A stretch of 64,000 nt of DNA from the NCBI GenBank assembly GCA_038501195.1, contig JBBPUQ010000003.1:4432501-4496500 (forward strand). The letters are read 5' to 3'. The position numbers were made by a program, and so were the translations under genes. Below are positions 1 through 9,760 of the stretch, one piece after another; the first letter of the stretch is position 1, and each line of letters begins with the position of its first letter. Source of the DNA: Nemania diffusa. Lineage: Eukaryota > Ascomycota > Sordariomycetes > Xylariales > Xylariaceae. The notes beneath the pieces are model-generated. The model worked only from the letters and a program-made list of their open reading frames with translations, did no database searches and had not been told where the DNA came from.

Positions 1-2425
1 TGCCGCCAGCCTCGACAACGCGTCTGTGAACGCCAAGGGCCGCCCGAGTCTCGCCTACGAGGGCATAACCCCTGACAACACGGTCATAGAAAATATGGTC
101 CATATCGTCGAAAGCAACGCGGCGCCGACGTTGTACGAACATGTGCACTGCGTCAAGGGCCGGTGGGCGTTGGGCGAAGCAGTGTTCGACGAGCATGGTG
201 TAGATATGGGGTGATAGCTCTAGGTTTTGGTTGTACAGATGGTTAACAATAGCCATGGCAGCGGCAGTGGCGTTTGAGCGCAAAAGGGTATATATCATCT
301 TGCCATATGTCTTCATATTGAGCTCTAGTCCGGCGTTGGCCATCGCGGAGGCGACATCAGCAACAACGTTGGCTTGATCTTCTGGATCTCGTGCATCGTC
401 ATGTGAGAAGGAGGCATCAAGGATGATGACAAATGTCGCCTCGTCAGCACTCACTCCTTGAGCTTGCATAGTAGCCAGCAATTTCTCGACATCCTTACTA
501 CTATTTCCGTTGCGAATCAACGAGCGCAATATAGTGTTGAATGTGAAAATGTCTGGTTTAATGCCTTTTCTTCTAGCCCAAACCAGTAGCTTATCTACGA
601 CGTCGTGCTGTCGTCGACGAAGCAGCCCGAGAAGAGCAGCATTGATCGGGGCTATAGTGGGCATCACAGCAGTTTTATTCGTACCGTTTCCCCACAATCT
701 AGTCATCTCTTCTAGCGCGTGAAGGCCGCCCTCAATATCACCACAATCGATCAGCCCAGCAACGCGTGTTGTCCATATTGCTGTATCAAGTTGCATGCCG
801 GACTTAGCAAGCTTAGCCCAAATATTCTTGATACCATCAATGTTGCCTGCTTTTCTCAGACCATCAAGCATCAGGTTCCAGGTCCTTAGACTTGGTTTGA
901 GCCCAACTTTGCCCAGCACGTTCCATGCGACTATAGCCTTGTCCGGCTGGTTGAATGTCATACGTGCCTTGATGAAAGAATCCATGAGTTCCGGATGCTC
1001 TCGAATTTGGGCAGCTCTTTCTTCCGAGATGGGATGCTCCGAACCAACAAACTCCTGCCAAAGCGTGTCTAGTTGCAAAGAATTGCGATTTGCATATGCG
1101 TGACTGAGACCACGCCCAATTAAGCCTGCATCGAAGGCCGAGGTTTTCTGGTCTTTGTTATCCGACATAAATCTTACGTGATGTTCGGCAGATCCTTCAT
1201 CCTCGTCCACAGGATTCTGTCTCAGGTACGCTCTGATCTTTGGCCAAAGTCCCATAACATATCCTTCTAGGTGAGGAAATGTCCTGGCGAGTGACTGTTG
1301 GATAAGTTTTTCGCCATAATTAATAATTGTGAGCAGGTGAGCAACTTTAGACATAAACTGCGTAGCGTTTCCTCTTACACTAACTGAACATCGTCTGCTG
1401 TCATGCATTAGGGTAAATGTAGCAATTGCTAGCGTAGCGACAGGTTCGCCGAGCTGGCTATGTGGATATTGGGGGAATAAGCTGCTAAATGCCGCTGGAA
1501 ACCCGCCTTTCTTGGCGACTTTAACCAAGGAGAGCTTATCGAGCCTCGGAAAGCAGAAGTCGTTGGTCAGTTGGCTCTCACTCGTTGGCGACATAGGGAG
1601 CGGCGGCAAAGACAAGACTTTCCATGACTCAAGGAGATCTAATAGCATGGCCTCTCGCAAAGCAAGCTTCCTCTCATACTCGACAATAGATCGTGGTTGG
1701 GGCGAAGGATTCATGTTGATGATAGATAGGACCAATTCACCCACTAGCGCCGTCCATTGATTCTTCGGCTTTAATTCGCCAGTCTCTGCGTATGTTCGTA
1801 AGATTTCAGAGACAGTGGGAAGTTCCGGCGCAAACATGTCCGCCTGCTTAGCCACGACAAGCTTATCTAGTAATGCGAACTTGACTCTATGGTACGCTTG
1901 GGGCACATGGGTGCCAGGTGCTTGGACTAGAGGGTGTATCTCAGTTCGGAAAAATAAGTAGGCATCGACTACTGATGTATCCGAGGCTACCATCTCTTGA
2001 AGCCTTCCAATAGCTCGGACAAGGGAAAGATTGACAGAAGCACTCTTAGGGGAGGATGCATTGCTGGCAGTATTTTGGAGGCCCTGCTGCTCTTGAATAA
2101 TTTGCTGGAAGAGGGCATCTACCCGAGAAGAAGGCGGCTCCCCGGTGATCTTGGTCGGCAATATCTGCACGTTGGAGTTTGAGCCATGCCTCGGGGACAG
2201 AGTCCTTCGGAAATACGAAGGCGGTTGCGATTGTGATTCGCCGGAATTCGAGTCAGGAAGGACAGCGCTATCGGTTGAGGCTCTACCGGGGCCTGCGGCA
2301 TCGTGTCTCGACGGGGCGGCAGAAAGCCGAGCGGTTTGGGTCTGCCATGGTAGAGCAGGCGTCTTGCTTGTCGCCCGCGCGACTTGCAGACGACAAAGCA
2401 GACAGACGGAATTCGAGCCCTTCAT
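1..2425 (-). CDS. Pentatricopeptide repeat (PPR) protein, mitochondrial; C-terminus cut by the window edge
   Basis: A single uninterrupted frame runs leftward from the ATG at 2425-2423 and leaves the window at base 1, giving about 808 residues without a stop. The N-terminus (MKGSNSVCLLCRLQVARATS) is rich in Arg, Ser and Ala with no early acidic residues, as in a mitochondrial presequence. From about residue 490 onward, roughly 35-residue helical pairs appear that look like PPR repeats. Examples are the unit starting at PSLRTWNLMLDGLRKAG (about residues 511-527), one at KPDIFTFNTILRSLIRNG, and others further on. Fungal PPR proteins of this kind (for example the Neurospora cya-5 group) bind organellar transcripts and assist processing or translation. 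The specific target cannot be read from sequence. No intron is needed. The gene is divergent from the acid phosphatase gene. I am confident of PPR, but not of any particular ortholog. Confidence 0.85.
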   Translation of the reverse strand, partial: MKGSNSVCLLCRLQVARATSKTPALPWQTQTARLSAAPSRHDAAGPGRASTDSAVLPDSNSGESQSQPPSYFRRTLSPRHGSNSNVQILPTKITGEPPSSRVDALFQQIIQEQQGLQNTASNASSPKSASVNLSLVRAIGRLQEMVASDTSVVDAYLFFRTEIHPLVQAPGTHVPQAYHRVKFALLDKLVVAKQADMFAPELPTVSEILRTYAETGELKPKNQWTALVGELVLSIINMNPSPQPRSIVEYERKLALREAMLLDLLESWKVLSLPPLPMSPTSESQLTNDFCFPRLDKLSLVKVAKKGGFPAAFSSLFPQYPHSQLGEPVATLAIATFTLMHDSRRCSVSVRGNATQFMSKVAHLLTIINYGEKLIQQSLARTFPHLEGYVMGLWPKIRAYLRQNPVDEDEGSAEHHVRFMSDNKDQKTSAFDAGLIGRGLSHAYANRNSLQLDTLWQEFVGSEHPISEERAAQIREHPELMDSFIKARMTFNQPDKAIVAWNVLGKVGLKPSLRTWNLMLDGLRKAGNIDGIKNIWAKLAKSGMQLDTAIWTTRVAGLIDCGDIEGGLHALEEMTRLWGNGTNKTAVMPTIAPINAALLGLLRRRQHDVVDKLLVWARRKGIKPDIFTFNTILRSLIRNGNSSKDVEKLLATMQAQGVSADEATFVIILDASFSHDDARDPEDQANVVADVASAMANAGLELNMKTYGKMIYTLLRSNATAAAMAIVNHLYNQNLELSPHIYTMLVEHCFAQRPPALDAVHMFVQRRRRVAFDDMDHIFYDRVVRGYALVGETRAALGVHRRVVEAGG

Positions 2426-2670
2426 AACATGTGGCAAATGGATCGCTAGAACGATGAGTGAAAGGGATCACTAGTCGCAACAATGTTGAGAAAAATTGGC
2501 CTGGTCGCAACAATCGGAGGTCACTTACACTTGATCTCCCTCGCTGCGAAGACAGGCAAGAGGTAAGTAGATAAGGTTCTTTATCAGGTTATCAGCTCCA
2601 ACCAATAATTGCTATATCGGGATTCTAGACGGGGGTTACATAAATGTACGTACTCAGAGTTCTAACAAGT

Positions 2671-2688
2671 TAGGTAGGTACCTACCTA
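2671..2688. repeat. Perfect 18-bp TAGG/CCTA palindrome
   Basis: TAGGTAGGTACCTACCTA equals its own reverse complement. It is the cleanest example of a tetranucleotide-based palindromic word that recurs in most intergenic regions of this window. Confidence 0.9.
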
Positions 2689-2929
2689 CCTAGGGTATCT
2701 AATGTACTTAAGTGTCTGATTAGGTAAGCTAGGATATGCACTAAAGTCTTAGGCCCGGTCCGGAGTACATTTCCCATGCCCGACCAATGCTGCCCGCATT
2801 CGAGCACTTCTTTACCCACAATCCAAGCATCACCTTCCGAACAGGACCGTTAATGTACCTAATGTTTTCCGGCGATGGATTGGCGGGGATGGACTGGATT
2901 TATACTTTATCTGGTCACCTTCACTTCCC

Positions 2930-2990
2930 TACCTACATACCTACCATAGGTACCTACCTACCCAGATAGATAATCTACCTACCTAGGTTA
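2930..2990. repeat. TAGG/CCTA low-complexity cluster
   Basis: About 60 bp composed almost entirely of CTAC, TACC and GGTA words, including CATAGGTACCTACCTACCCA and a second CTACCTACCTAGGTTA. It lies in the promoter side of the acid phosphatase gene. It is non-coding and resembles the clusters near 11100-11260, 19170-19285, 51965-52060 and 61735-61830. Confidence 0.75.
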
Positions 2991-3257
2991 TACAAGATTT
3001 ACAGGCACCTGCTTGCCCAAATACTAGCTGAAACAACTGGGGAAATCACTGCTGTCTTGTCCATTGTTGATTCCCATTTGATTGATTTCACTGTCTTCAT
3101 ACATACATATATCTACTACTACGCCTGCCTACTGTCACGACTGCTCCTATTGACCCTAGACACTATTCATTTACTATCACAACCACTCACTGCTACGGCT
3201 CAACACCTTGACTCTACCTGGGTAGATAGCTGTCAATTGACATCGTCCACACTGACG

Positions 3258-5156
3258 ATGACTAGCCTCGTCCCTCGTCCTCCATACAACAAAGACGAGC
3301 TCCAGGCACTGTACCCAGCCAACCTCGAGCTCCAGCTAGTCCAGATACTCCTCCGACATGGCGAGCGCACTCCTGTAACGCCGCGTTTCCAGAACACTGG
3401 CCTCCCTACCTTCGTGAGTTACCGCTGGAGTCATTCTCTTCCCTTTCTAGTAACTTGAGAGCTCCCGAAATGTCTCGGGGTTGTGTTTCGGGAGCTGTGG
3501 AACTACGCAAAAGAGTAATTACTGACTCCAGCGGTTGTAGTGGTCATATTGCACCGCCGTCCGCCAGTTCAAGTCTGCCGTGCTCGACCGCACCACCGGC
3601 CAATTCACCACCCTGGAATGGAAGCGTCGCCTGGAGAGCTTCGGCCCCCACGACGAGCCCACGCTGGCCGTCGGGCCGCACGGCGAATTGGATGGCATCT
3701 GCGAGATGGGCATGTTGACCGACCGCGGAAGAGAGACCACCTTTGACCTGGGGACGCGCTTGCGGAGGCTCTACGTCGACCAGCTTGGATTTCTGCCACC
3801 CACATTAAAGGATGCCGACTCGCTGTACCTCAGAGCCACTCCAATACCGCGAGCCCTCGAGTCGCTCCAGGAGACCTTTATGGGCCTGTATCCGCCGCAT
3901 ACGCGCTCGCCATCTTTTCCGCCGCCTACCATTCTGCAGCGCTCGCTCGGCGACGAGACTCTGTTTCCGAACGACAGCAGCTGTCGAAGGTTCGCGGCCC
4001 TCGCGCGGGCCTTTGCCCAGCGCGCTGCCGGCCGCTGGAACGAGACGGCGGAGATGGACTACCTCAACAAGTTGTACGGGAAGTGGATGCCGCCTGCGTC
4101 ACCCCGGGTTGCTGTAGACGGGCGGCCCAGGTTAAGTGGAATCATGGACACGATCAATTCAACACTCGCTCACGGTCCCGACACGCGACTACCAAAAGAA
4201 TTCTATGACCCGAAAGGGCGAGAAATCATGGAGAAGATCGCAGTTGAGGAATGGTTTGCGGGCTACAAGGAAAGCCAGGAATACCGTACGTTGGGAGTCG
4301 GAGGGCTTCTAGGTGACGTCGTCGGGAGGATGGTTGGTAGTGCTGAGCACTCAAGCGCAGACGGAGAATACGAGATCGGAAGAGCACAGGATAAAAAACG
4401 GGCAGAAGGTAATGAGAAAGCCACGCCTATCCGGTTTGGGCTCAGCGGCTGTCACGATACGACTCTCGCCGGCGTGTTGGCTAGCTTAGGCGCCTTTGAA
4501 GGTAGCAAATGGCCGCCATTCACAAGCCACATTGCCATTGAGATGTTCCGCAAGGATGACGTTGCATCTGAAACAGCCAGATCTACCCGCAACGGCGGCC
4601 TGCCGGCCACTGAGAGCCCGAGTTCAAATTCGACCAGTCACAACCCCGGCTCCAGCTGGTTTGCTTCACTTTTCTCTTGGGCCGGGCGTACAGCGCCGGG
4701 CGCGCCGCCGCAAGGTATAGGACGCAAACAAACCACGGAACTCACGCCGCATGAGAAGGCAAAGTTGCAAAACTACTACGTTAGACTACGATACAACGAC
4801 GAGGTCGTCACAATACCAGGGTGTCGGGCACCGGGGAAGCATCTCGAAGGGGATGAGAGCTTCTGCACGCTCGTAAGTAAATCAAATAGCCCCATCTCCT
4901 TCTTCGCAGCATATTGCCTACAACGGGCCGGCCTAAAACTTCTTGACCACTCAACTACTTGAATGAAACAACACCAACCCAAAATGCAAATAAGATGGTG
5001 GCACCAAATGAAGAGAGCTAGCTGATACGAAACCGCGTGTAGGAAGCATTCAAGGCCATCGTCGACAAGTTTGTCCCGAGGCGCTGGAAGCAACAGTGCT
5101 CCGCAAACATAAAAGACCCTGCGTTCCCGGCCAAACCCGAACCTGCTGGATACTAA
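3258..5156 (+). CDS. Histidine acid phosphatase, ACP6/lysophosphatidic acid phosphatase-like
   Basis: Three exons, 3258-3413, 3541-4872 and 5043-5156, encode 533 residues. Introns begin GTGAGT and GTAAGT, end TAG, and are both phase 0. The phosphatase signature RHGERTP lies at residues 33-39, with the nucleophilic His at 34. The second catalytic motif, CHDTTLAG, lies at about 356-363 with the proton-donor Asp at 358. The last exon (EAFKAIVDKFVPRRW) is the usual C-terminal tail of this branch. No signal peptide is visible, unlike secreted fungal phytases and acid phosphatases, so an intracellular or mitochondrial lipid-phosphate phosphatase of the ACP6 type is more likely. A Ser/Gly/Ala-rich insert sits between the HD motif and the tail. 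The first two codon positions before the ATG offer no in-frame extension worth adopting. Substrate is inferred from the family only. Confidence 0.85.
3460..3496 (+). repeat. Intronic perfect 11-bp inverted repeat (hairpin) in acid phosphatase intron 1
   Basis: AGCTCCCGAAA at 3460-3470 pairs perfectly with TTTCGGGAGCT at 3486-3496 across a 15-nt loop. The whole element lies inside intron 1 (3414-3540), between an unused TTTCTAG acceptor-like site near 3450 and the acceptor used at 3540. Confidence 0.75.
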
Positions 5157-6186
5157 GACTCACTCGTCGGGATTTACGTTACACTAATCTAATTATAACA
5201 ACATGCTTCGGTAAATAGCACGCTAGGGGGGATGTTTGGACAAGTTATCCCCAGAATGACGTGGCCAAGGTAGTAAGTAGCACAAGGTTTAGGATAAGTA
5301 TTATAGACACCTAGACGAAGAGGGGAGATAGATGAGTGGACGAGAGATAAAGCGCTAAGGAAATGATTCTGCATGCTGCGTTGAGTTAGGTAAAATTGTA
5401 AAGCATAAACTAAGCTGCATACCGAAGCTATCCAAAGGACAGGCAGCGTTAATAAGACCTAATGAGTCTGTTGCTTATTTTATCCTATAGCTTTTTAAGT
5501 TGCCGACGCGAGCATTACCTAGCTCATGGAATGCGTCATTACTAGGCATTTAAGTTACGAATCAATGGTCTGGTCACTGGAAGTACGAGTCCTATTCCAA
5601 TTCCCTCACTTGCCGGATCTGAATGTAAGGAAACATTGCAGTCCTGCAACACTTCCAACCCAAGCAGAGCAACAAGATAAATTAGTTACGCACCCCTATA
5701 CTAGAAACCTGGGTAGAACGTAAAATCAAAAGGTCTAGAACTTATCACGACTACAAATCATAAGATTACAAGTATTCTTTTGAAGTTGTTTCTTGTATTA
5801 TACCCTCCGATCTTCCTTAAGCAGAAAGACGTTACGCCGATAATGATGACAACTACTGATGTTGCTGAGGACGAGAACTACGCACCACCGCTTCTAGGTC
5901 GACTTCTTGTGTGCTCACGCCGCAAATTCTTCGCTTTTCTTATCCCCCCAAGGAACATTGTGAACACAATGCCTTAAACCCCATGTCTCAATTTCCCGCC
6001 CGCTGGCAAGTCGAACGCCAGCTGCTTTGGATACAGTGCCTCTCTGGGATGCTCAATTTCTCTTCAAATATTCAACAATCATACATGAAATAACAAGCCG
6101 TTGATAACAACTCCGAAGAAATCAACGTAGCAATTACAACATATAATACCCCCTCTTAATGAAGCTCCTAAAACGATGTGGCTTCT
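5157..6186. other. Convergent 3' region, no gene seen
   Basis: The acid phosphatase gene and the MRN1-like gene end toward each other here. The sequence is moderately AT-rich and frames are short on both strands. It presumably holds both 3' UTRs and polyadenylation sites. I see no RNA gene or repeat. Confidence 0.5.
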
Positions 6187-8604
6187 CTAGTTGGCGACTT
6201 CCTCTTCCCATCCGTTCAGTCCTCCTTGGATAGCGAGGCCGAGACCCGAACCAATCCCGCCGAAGCTCGATTGGTAATGGTGCCCCCTACGTTCTCCCTC
6301 GCCACCAATAGGGCCGTGGGCATGAATAGGACTGCTAGCACCATTTTCGAGTGGCGCAAAGACTGGAAGACTAAGAGCACGGTTATGCTGACCACGAGGA
6401 CCTGGAGCAAGGAGACCGCCGATGGTTGTAGGACCAGCAAGAGCACTCTGAGGGCCGCCATATCCGTTCGAGATGCTAGCAGATTGGCCATGGCCAATCA
6501 TGTGGTTGTGTTGTGGTATTTCTAGCTTGAGCTCATTGGGAGATGAAGAGGCTGTGCCAAACAACGCAGCCTGCTGCGATACGAAAATCTGCTGTTGATG
6601 TTGCTGCTGTTGCTGGGCCTGCTGCGATACCTGGTGTAGGTACATCGTGAGTGGGTTATTGTTGCCGGCAAACAGATTCGCACTATTAGGAGCAGTCATC
6701 GGCGATGTTGGGTTCGTAGGTGAATTCCCGCTTCCGCTACCACCAGTAGCAGGTGATGAGACACCGTCCCCACGTGGTGATTGAGATTGCTGTTGCAGTT
6801 GTCGAGGCTGATTTCCGCACCGATCTTTCCCGAAATTGACCTTGAATTTCCTGTACTCTTCCTTGCTTCGGACCGCCTCGATAGCCTTGATAGCGTTAGC
6901 GATGTTGGTGAAATTGACGAAAGCGCAGCTCTTTTCTCGTAGAGCATTAACCAGCTCGATTTCACCGTACTCGGAAAAGTCTTGTCGCAATCTTTCTTCA
7001 GTCCAGGTTTCATCAAGATTACCGATATATACATTACGAGATGCACCGCCGCTGACGGCTAACGCGATCGCTGGTGGAAGAGCGCCTGAATGCTTTCCCC
7101 AACCAATCTTGAGGCGACGGTTATGGATCATCAGACCCTGCAAGTTGCTCAAAGCATAGAAAGAAGCTGCTGCCGTGGGATCAATGAAGGTTACGAAGCA
7201 GATGTGCTTATCGGGGATGTATCGGATATGATGAAGCAGTCCGCCTCGCACGACGTTGCAAATCTCTTCGACGGTAGTCTCTGGGTGAATGTTTCCTAGA
7301 TAAATCGTCCGGTTGCCCAGATTATTGATACCACCAGCCGTAGTTGCCACAGCTGCAGCAGCTACGGATTGCTGGGCAAGCACGTTGGAAATGACATCAC
7401 GGTCCTGGCCTGTCAACATGTGGGCGTAGCCAGGAGCAATACCAAGATACTGAGCCGCATTCTGTTGCTGAGTCTTAGAGACATAAGCACAGCGATCCTT
7501 GCCATAGTACACACGACGAGGAGACTGCCATTTCGGTTCCTGAGGCAATTGCTGCACCGCCTTCATCGCGTTGGTAATAGACAGGAAATGAACAAAAGCA
7601 ATGTTCTTCTCACGAACTATCTTAATAGTATCAATAGCGCCGAACTTGCCAAGGTCCTCGCGCAGCTCCTCGTCCGCAATATCCTCGGGCAAGTTGCCCA
7701 GGTAGACGTTTCGGGAAGCTCCAGATTGTTGGACGGCAAGGGCAACTGAAGTGGGAACTTGCGAGGGCTTGCCCCATCCGATCTTAATATCCTGTCCCTT
7801 GATGCAAAGCTTTTTCAAGATGGCATCGGAATGGAAGTGGGTGGCGGCGTTCGCATCGAGGAAGGAGATGAAGGCACAGTTCTTATCAGGCAGAAGACGG
7901 ACGGACTCAATCTGACCGCTTCGGACGTGCCCGAGAATCTCTTCAGCGCCCGTGTCAGGAGGGATGTTTCCAAGATACACAGTCCGGCTAGTTCCCGTGA
8001 TAACATTACTTGCCATACCCACAGGAGACTGGGGCTGCATTTGAAACTGATTTCCCATACTATTAAAGCTACCAGTAGGAGATTGAGCTTGGTAGAATTG
8101 AGGGGCGCCGTATGCTGAAGGAGATACCATGGCCTGGTACTGCTGAGGAGACAAATTCTGCTGGACAGGGCTAGCTAGGCTGTTCTGTTGCTGCTGCTGC
8201 TGTTGTTGCTGCTGTTGCTGTTGCTGAAGACCATTTGTCTGCTGAAAGGCAGGCATGTTTTGAAAGCCAGGACTAGCAAAGGCAGTTGGAGACCCAGGTT
8301 GGAAAGGGCTTCCAAGCAGCAGCTGCGAAGGGAGCAGAGGAGTGAATTGCATATCAAAGCCGGTACCGGGGGTTGCCATATCCGCTGCCATGTTGTTGGC
8401 AGGTTGGTTCATTTGCTGTGTATTGATGGCAGGAATATTGGCACGACGCTGGGGTCTATCGGCGAATCCAGAGACGTTAGATGTGAAAGCGCCATGAGAG
8501 AAACCAGTATCGCTATTGGAGGGCTTCGAGGCGTGGCCAAACCGACTGGTCGGGTTAGCAGCTGAAGGACCAGTAGGAATGCCCGAGACCGAGAGGTCCT
8601 GCAT
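6187..8604 (-). CDS. MRN1: MRN1/Nrd1-type RNA-binding protein with four RRMs
   Basis: A single exon encodes 805 residues. Four RRM domains carry recognisable RNP2/RNP1 pairs: about 206-278 (RTVYLGNIP, CAFISF), 297-369 (RNVYLGNLP, IAFVHF), 431-503 (RTIYLGNIH, ICFVTF) and 522-594 (RNVYIGNLD, CAFVNF). RRM2-RRM3 spacing and the motifs VYYGKDRCAYVSK and KVNFGKDRCGNQP are typical of budding yeast Mrn1 and fission yeast Nrd1/Msa2. Those proteins bind mRNAs, act in post-transcriptional control, and link to differentiation and stress granules. The N-terminal 200 residues and the tail after 595 are Gln/Pro/Ser-rich. There is a run of 14 Gln at 127-140, encoded by mixed CAG and CAA. The frame remains open for about 20 codons upstream of the chosen ATG, so an additional 5' exon is possible. 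Confidence 0.9.
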   Translation of the reverse strand: MQDLSVSGIPTGPSAANPTSRFGHASKPSNSDTGFSHGAFTSNVSGFADRPQRRANIPAINTQQMNQPANNMAADMATPGTGFDMQFTPLLPSQLLLGSPFQPGSPTAFASPGFQNMPAFQQTNGLQQQQQQQQQQQQQQNSLASPVQQNLSPQQYQAMVSPSAYGAPQFYQAQSPTGSFNSMGNQFQMQPQSPVGMASNVITGTSRTVYLGNIPPDTGAEEILGHVRSGQIESVRLLPDKNCAFISFLDANAATHFHSDAILKKLCIKGQDIKIGWGKPSQVPTSVALAVQQSGASRNVYLGNLPEDIADEELREDLGKFGAIDTIKIVREKNIAFVHFLSITNAMKAVQQLPQEPKWQSPRRVYYGKDRCAYVSKTQQQNAAQYLGIAPGYAHMLTGQDRDVISNVLAQQSVAAAAVATTAGGINNLGNRTIYLGNIHPETTVEEICNVVRGGLLHHIRYIPDKHICFVTFIDPTAAASFYALSNLQGLMIHNRRLKIGWGKHSGALPPAIALAVSGGASRNVYIGNLDETWTEERLRQDFSEYGEIELVNALREKSCAFVNFTNIANAIKAIEAVRSKEEYRKFKVNFGKDRCGNQPRQLQQQSQSPRGDGVSSPATGGSGSGNSPTNPTSPMTAPNSANLFAGNNNPLTMYLHQVSQQAQQQQQHQQQIFVSQQAALFGTASSSPNELKLEIPQHNHMIGHGQSASISNGYGGPQSALAGPTTIGGLLAPGPRGQHNRALSLPVFAPLENGASSPIHAHGPIGGEGERRGHHYQSSFGGIGSGLGLAIQGGLNGWEEEVAN

Positions 8605-9760
8605 CCCGAGAAGATGTGGAGGGACAAGATTGTCCCTAGGGGCTTGTGAAAGAACCGCCGTTTTGAAAGATTAGGCGTGCCCGGTGAAAGGCACGGAAGC
8701 AAGAAAGAATATGCTAAATCTAGAATGTAGGCCGCTGTATGGAGTACCAGGCAACGTTGGTTATTACAAAAGCCGTTTGTCAAAAAGGGGTAAAACTTAA
8801 GGTTTTCAAGTCTTCTCCAAATAGGCAAATAACCCTTGACAAGTGATCACTAGCTGAGCAACGAGATGCCACCGTGGATCAATAGCATCAATGGTATGGG
8901 CTATATGCAGCGTTCGGAGGCTGAAAGAGTACTTTGGATCGGGTTGACTGGCCGGCTGTAATCGAATACGCAGTTATTCGATACGCTGAAGGAGCCGTAC
9001 AATCACGCGAGAGCTAATAATATTACCGAATAGTGACTGCTGCGAGGTGGAAGACGTCCTTTGATTGTGGATGGTCGGTCTCGGTGCCTCGCAAACAAAG
9101 GCTGGGCGGATACGATGCTCCAAAGAAAGCGAGCGCAATGGAGATACACCAGAAATGAGTGTCGAGAATATAGACAGCCAACAAAGCCCTCCTTTTTTCG
9201 TTCTTACTCGCTCGTTTATTCTTTCTCTTCCTGGACGAATAGGCGTGAGAAGACGGTTGGCAACAATTACGTAGGACGTTCTGTCTGTTATTTGAGCGCA
9301 CGCGTGAGGCGAAGAAAGGGGCCAGATGCTTGGTTGCGGTATGTATCGAAAGTACGTTTGATATATGAATAATTAAGAAGCTATAGAGAACGAGCGTAGG
9401 CAAAGAGAAGAGGGAGAAGAGTCCCAGGAGACCTGGGGAGGAGAGCAAGAAGCAAGCAGAGAAGGATTGAATAGGGTAAGATACACGAGGCGGGTGGTGG
9501 TGAAGGTGGTTGAGGTAGGGATGGGGAGGGTTAAAGAAGAGGAGGTGTAGAAGGTAAGTAGATGGGTAACAGGGCCAGGGGTAAAAAAATAAAATAAAAA
9601 ACGAGAGGATAGAGCAGAAACCACTCTAAGGATCGGGAACAGTACAGTACAGTGCTGTGTTCTGTACCGGTTATTCCTCCACAACGGAACGGAGAGCGGG
9701 CTGGGATGGGAAGGAGTCAGACTTGCAGAGGAAAAGGGAAACCAGCGAGCACGTATGCGT
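8605..9760 (-). promoter_or_regulatory. Long leader/promoter of the MRN1-like gene
   Basis: Read on the minus strand, roughly 9380-9700 is strongly pyrimidine-rich (CT tracts), a composition common in transcription start regions and 5' leaders of filamentous fungi. Short frames here overlap on both strands and look random. Intron-like donors and acceptors occur, so a spliced 5' UTR or a small upstream coding exon is possible, but I cannot fix one. Confidence 0.4.

Larger units (their letters stand above)
2426..3257. promoter_or_regulatory. Divergent promoter region between the PPR and acid phosphatase genes
   Basis: This 832-bp stretch has no credible coding frame. It should carry the start regions of both flanking genes, which point away from each other. 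Its middle is dominated by TAGG/CCTA words, and the right end (about 3050-3250) is pyrimidine-rich, as expected for the 5' leader of the rightward gene. No TATA box or named operator could be assigned. Confidence 0.5.
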
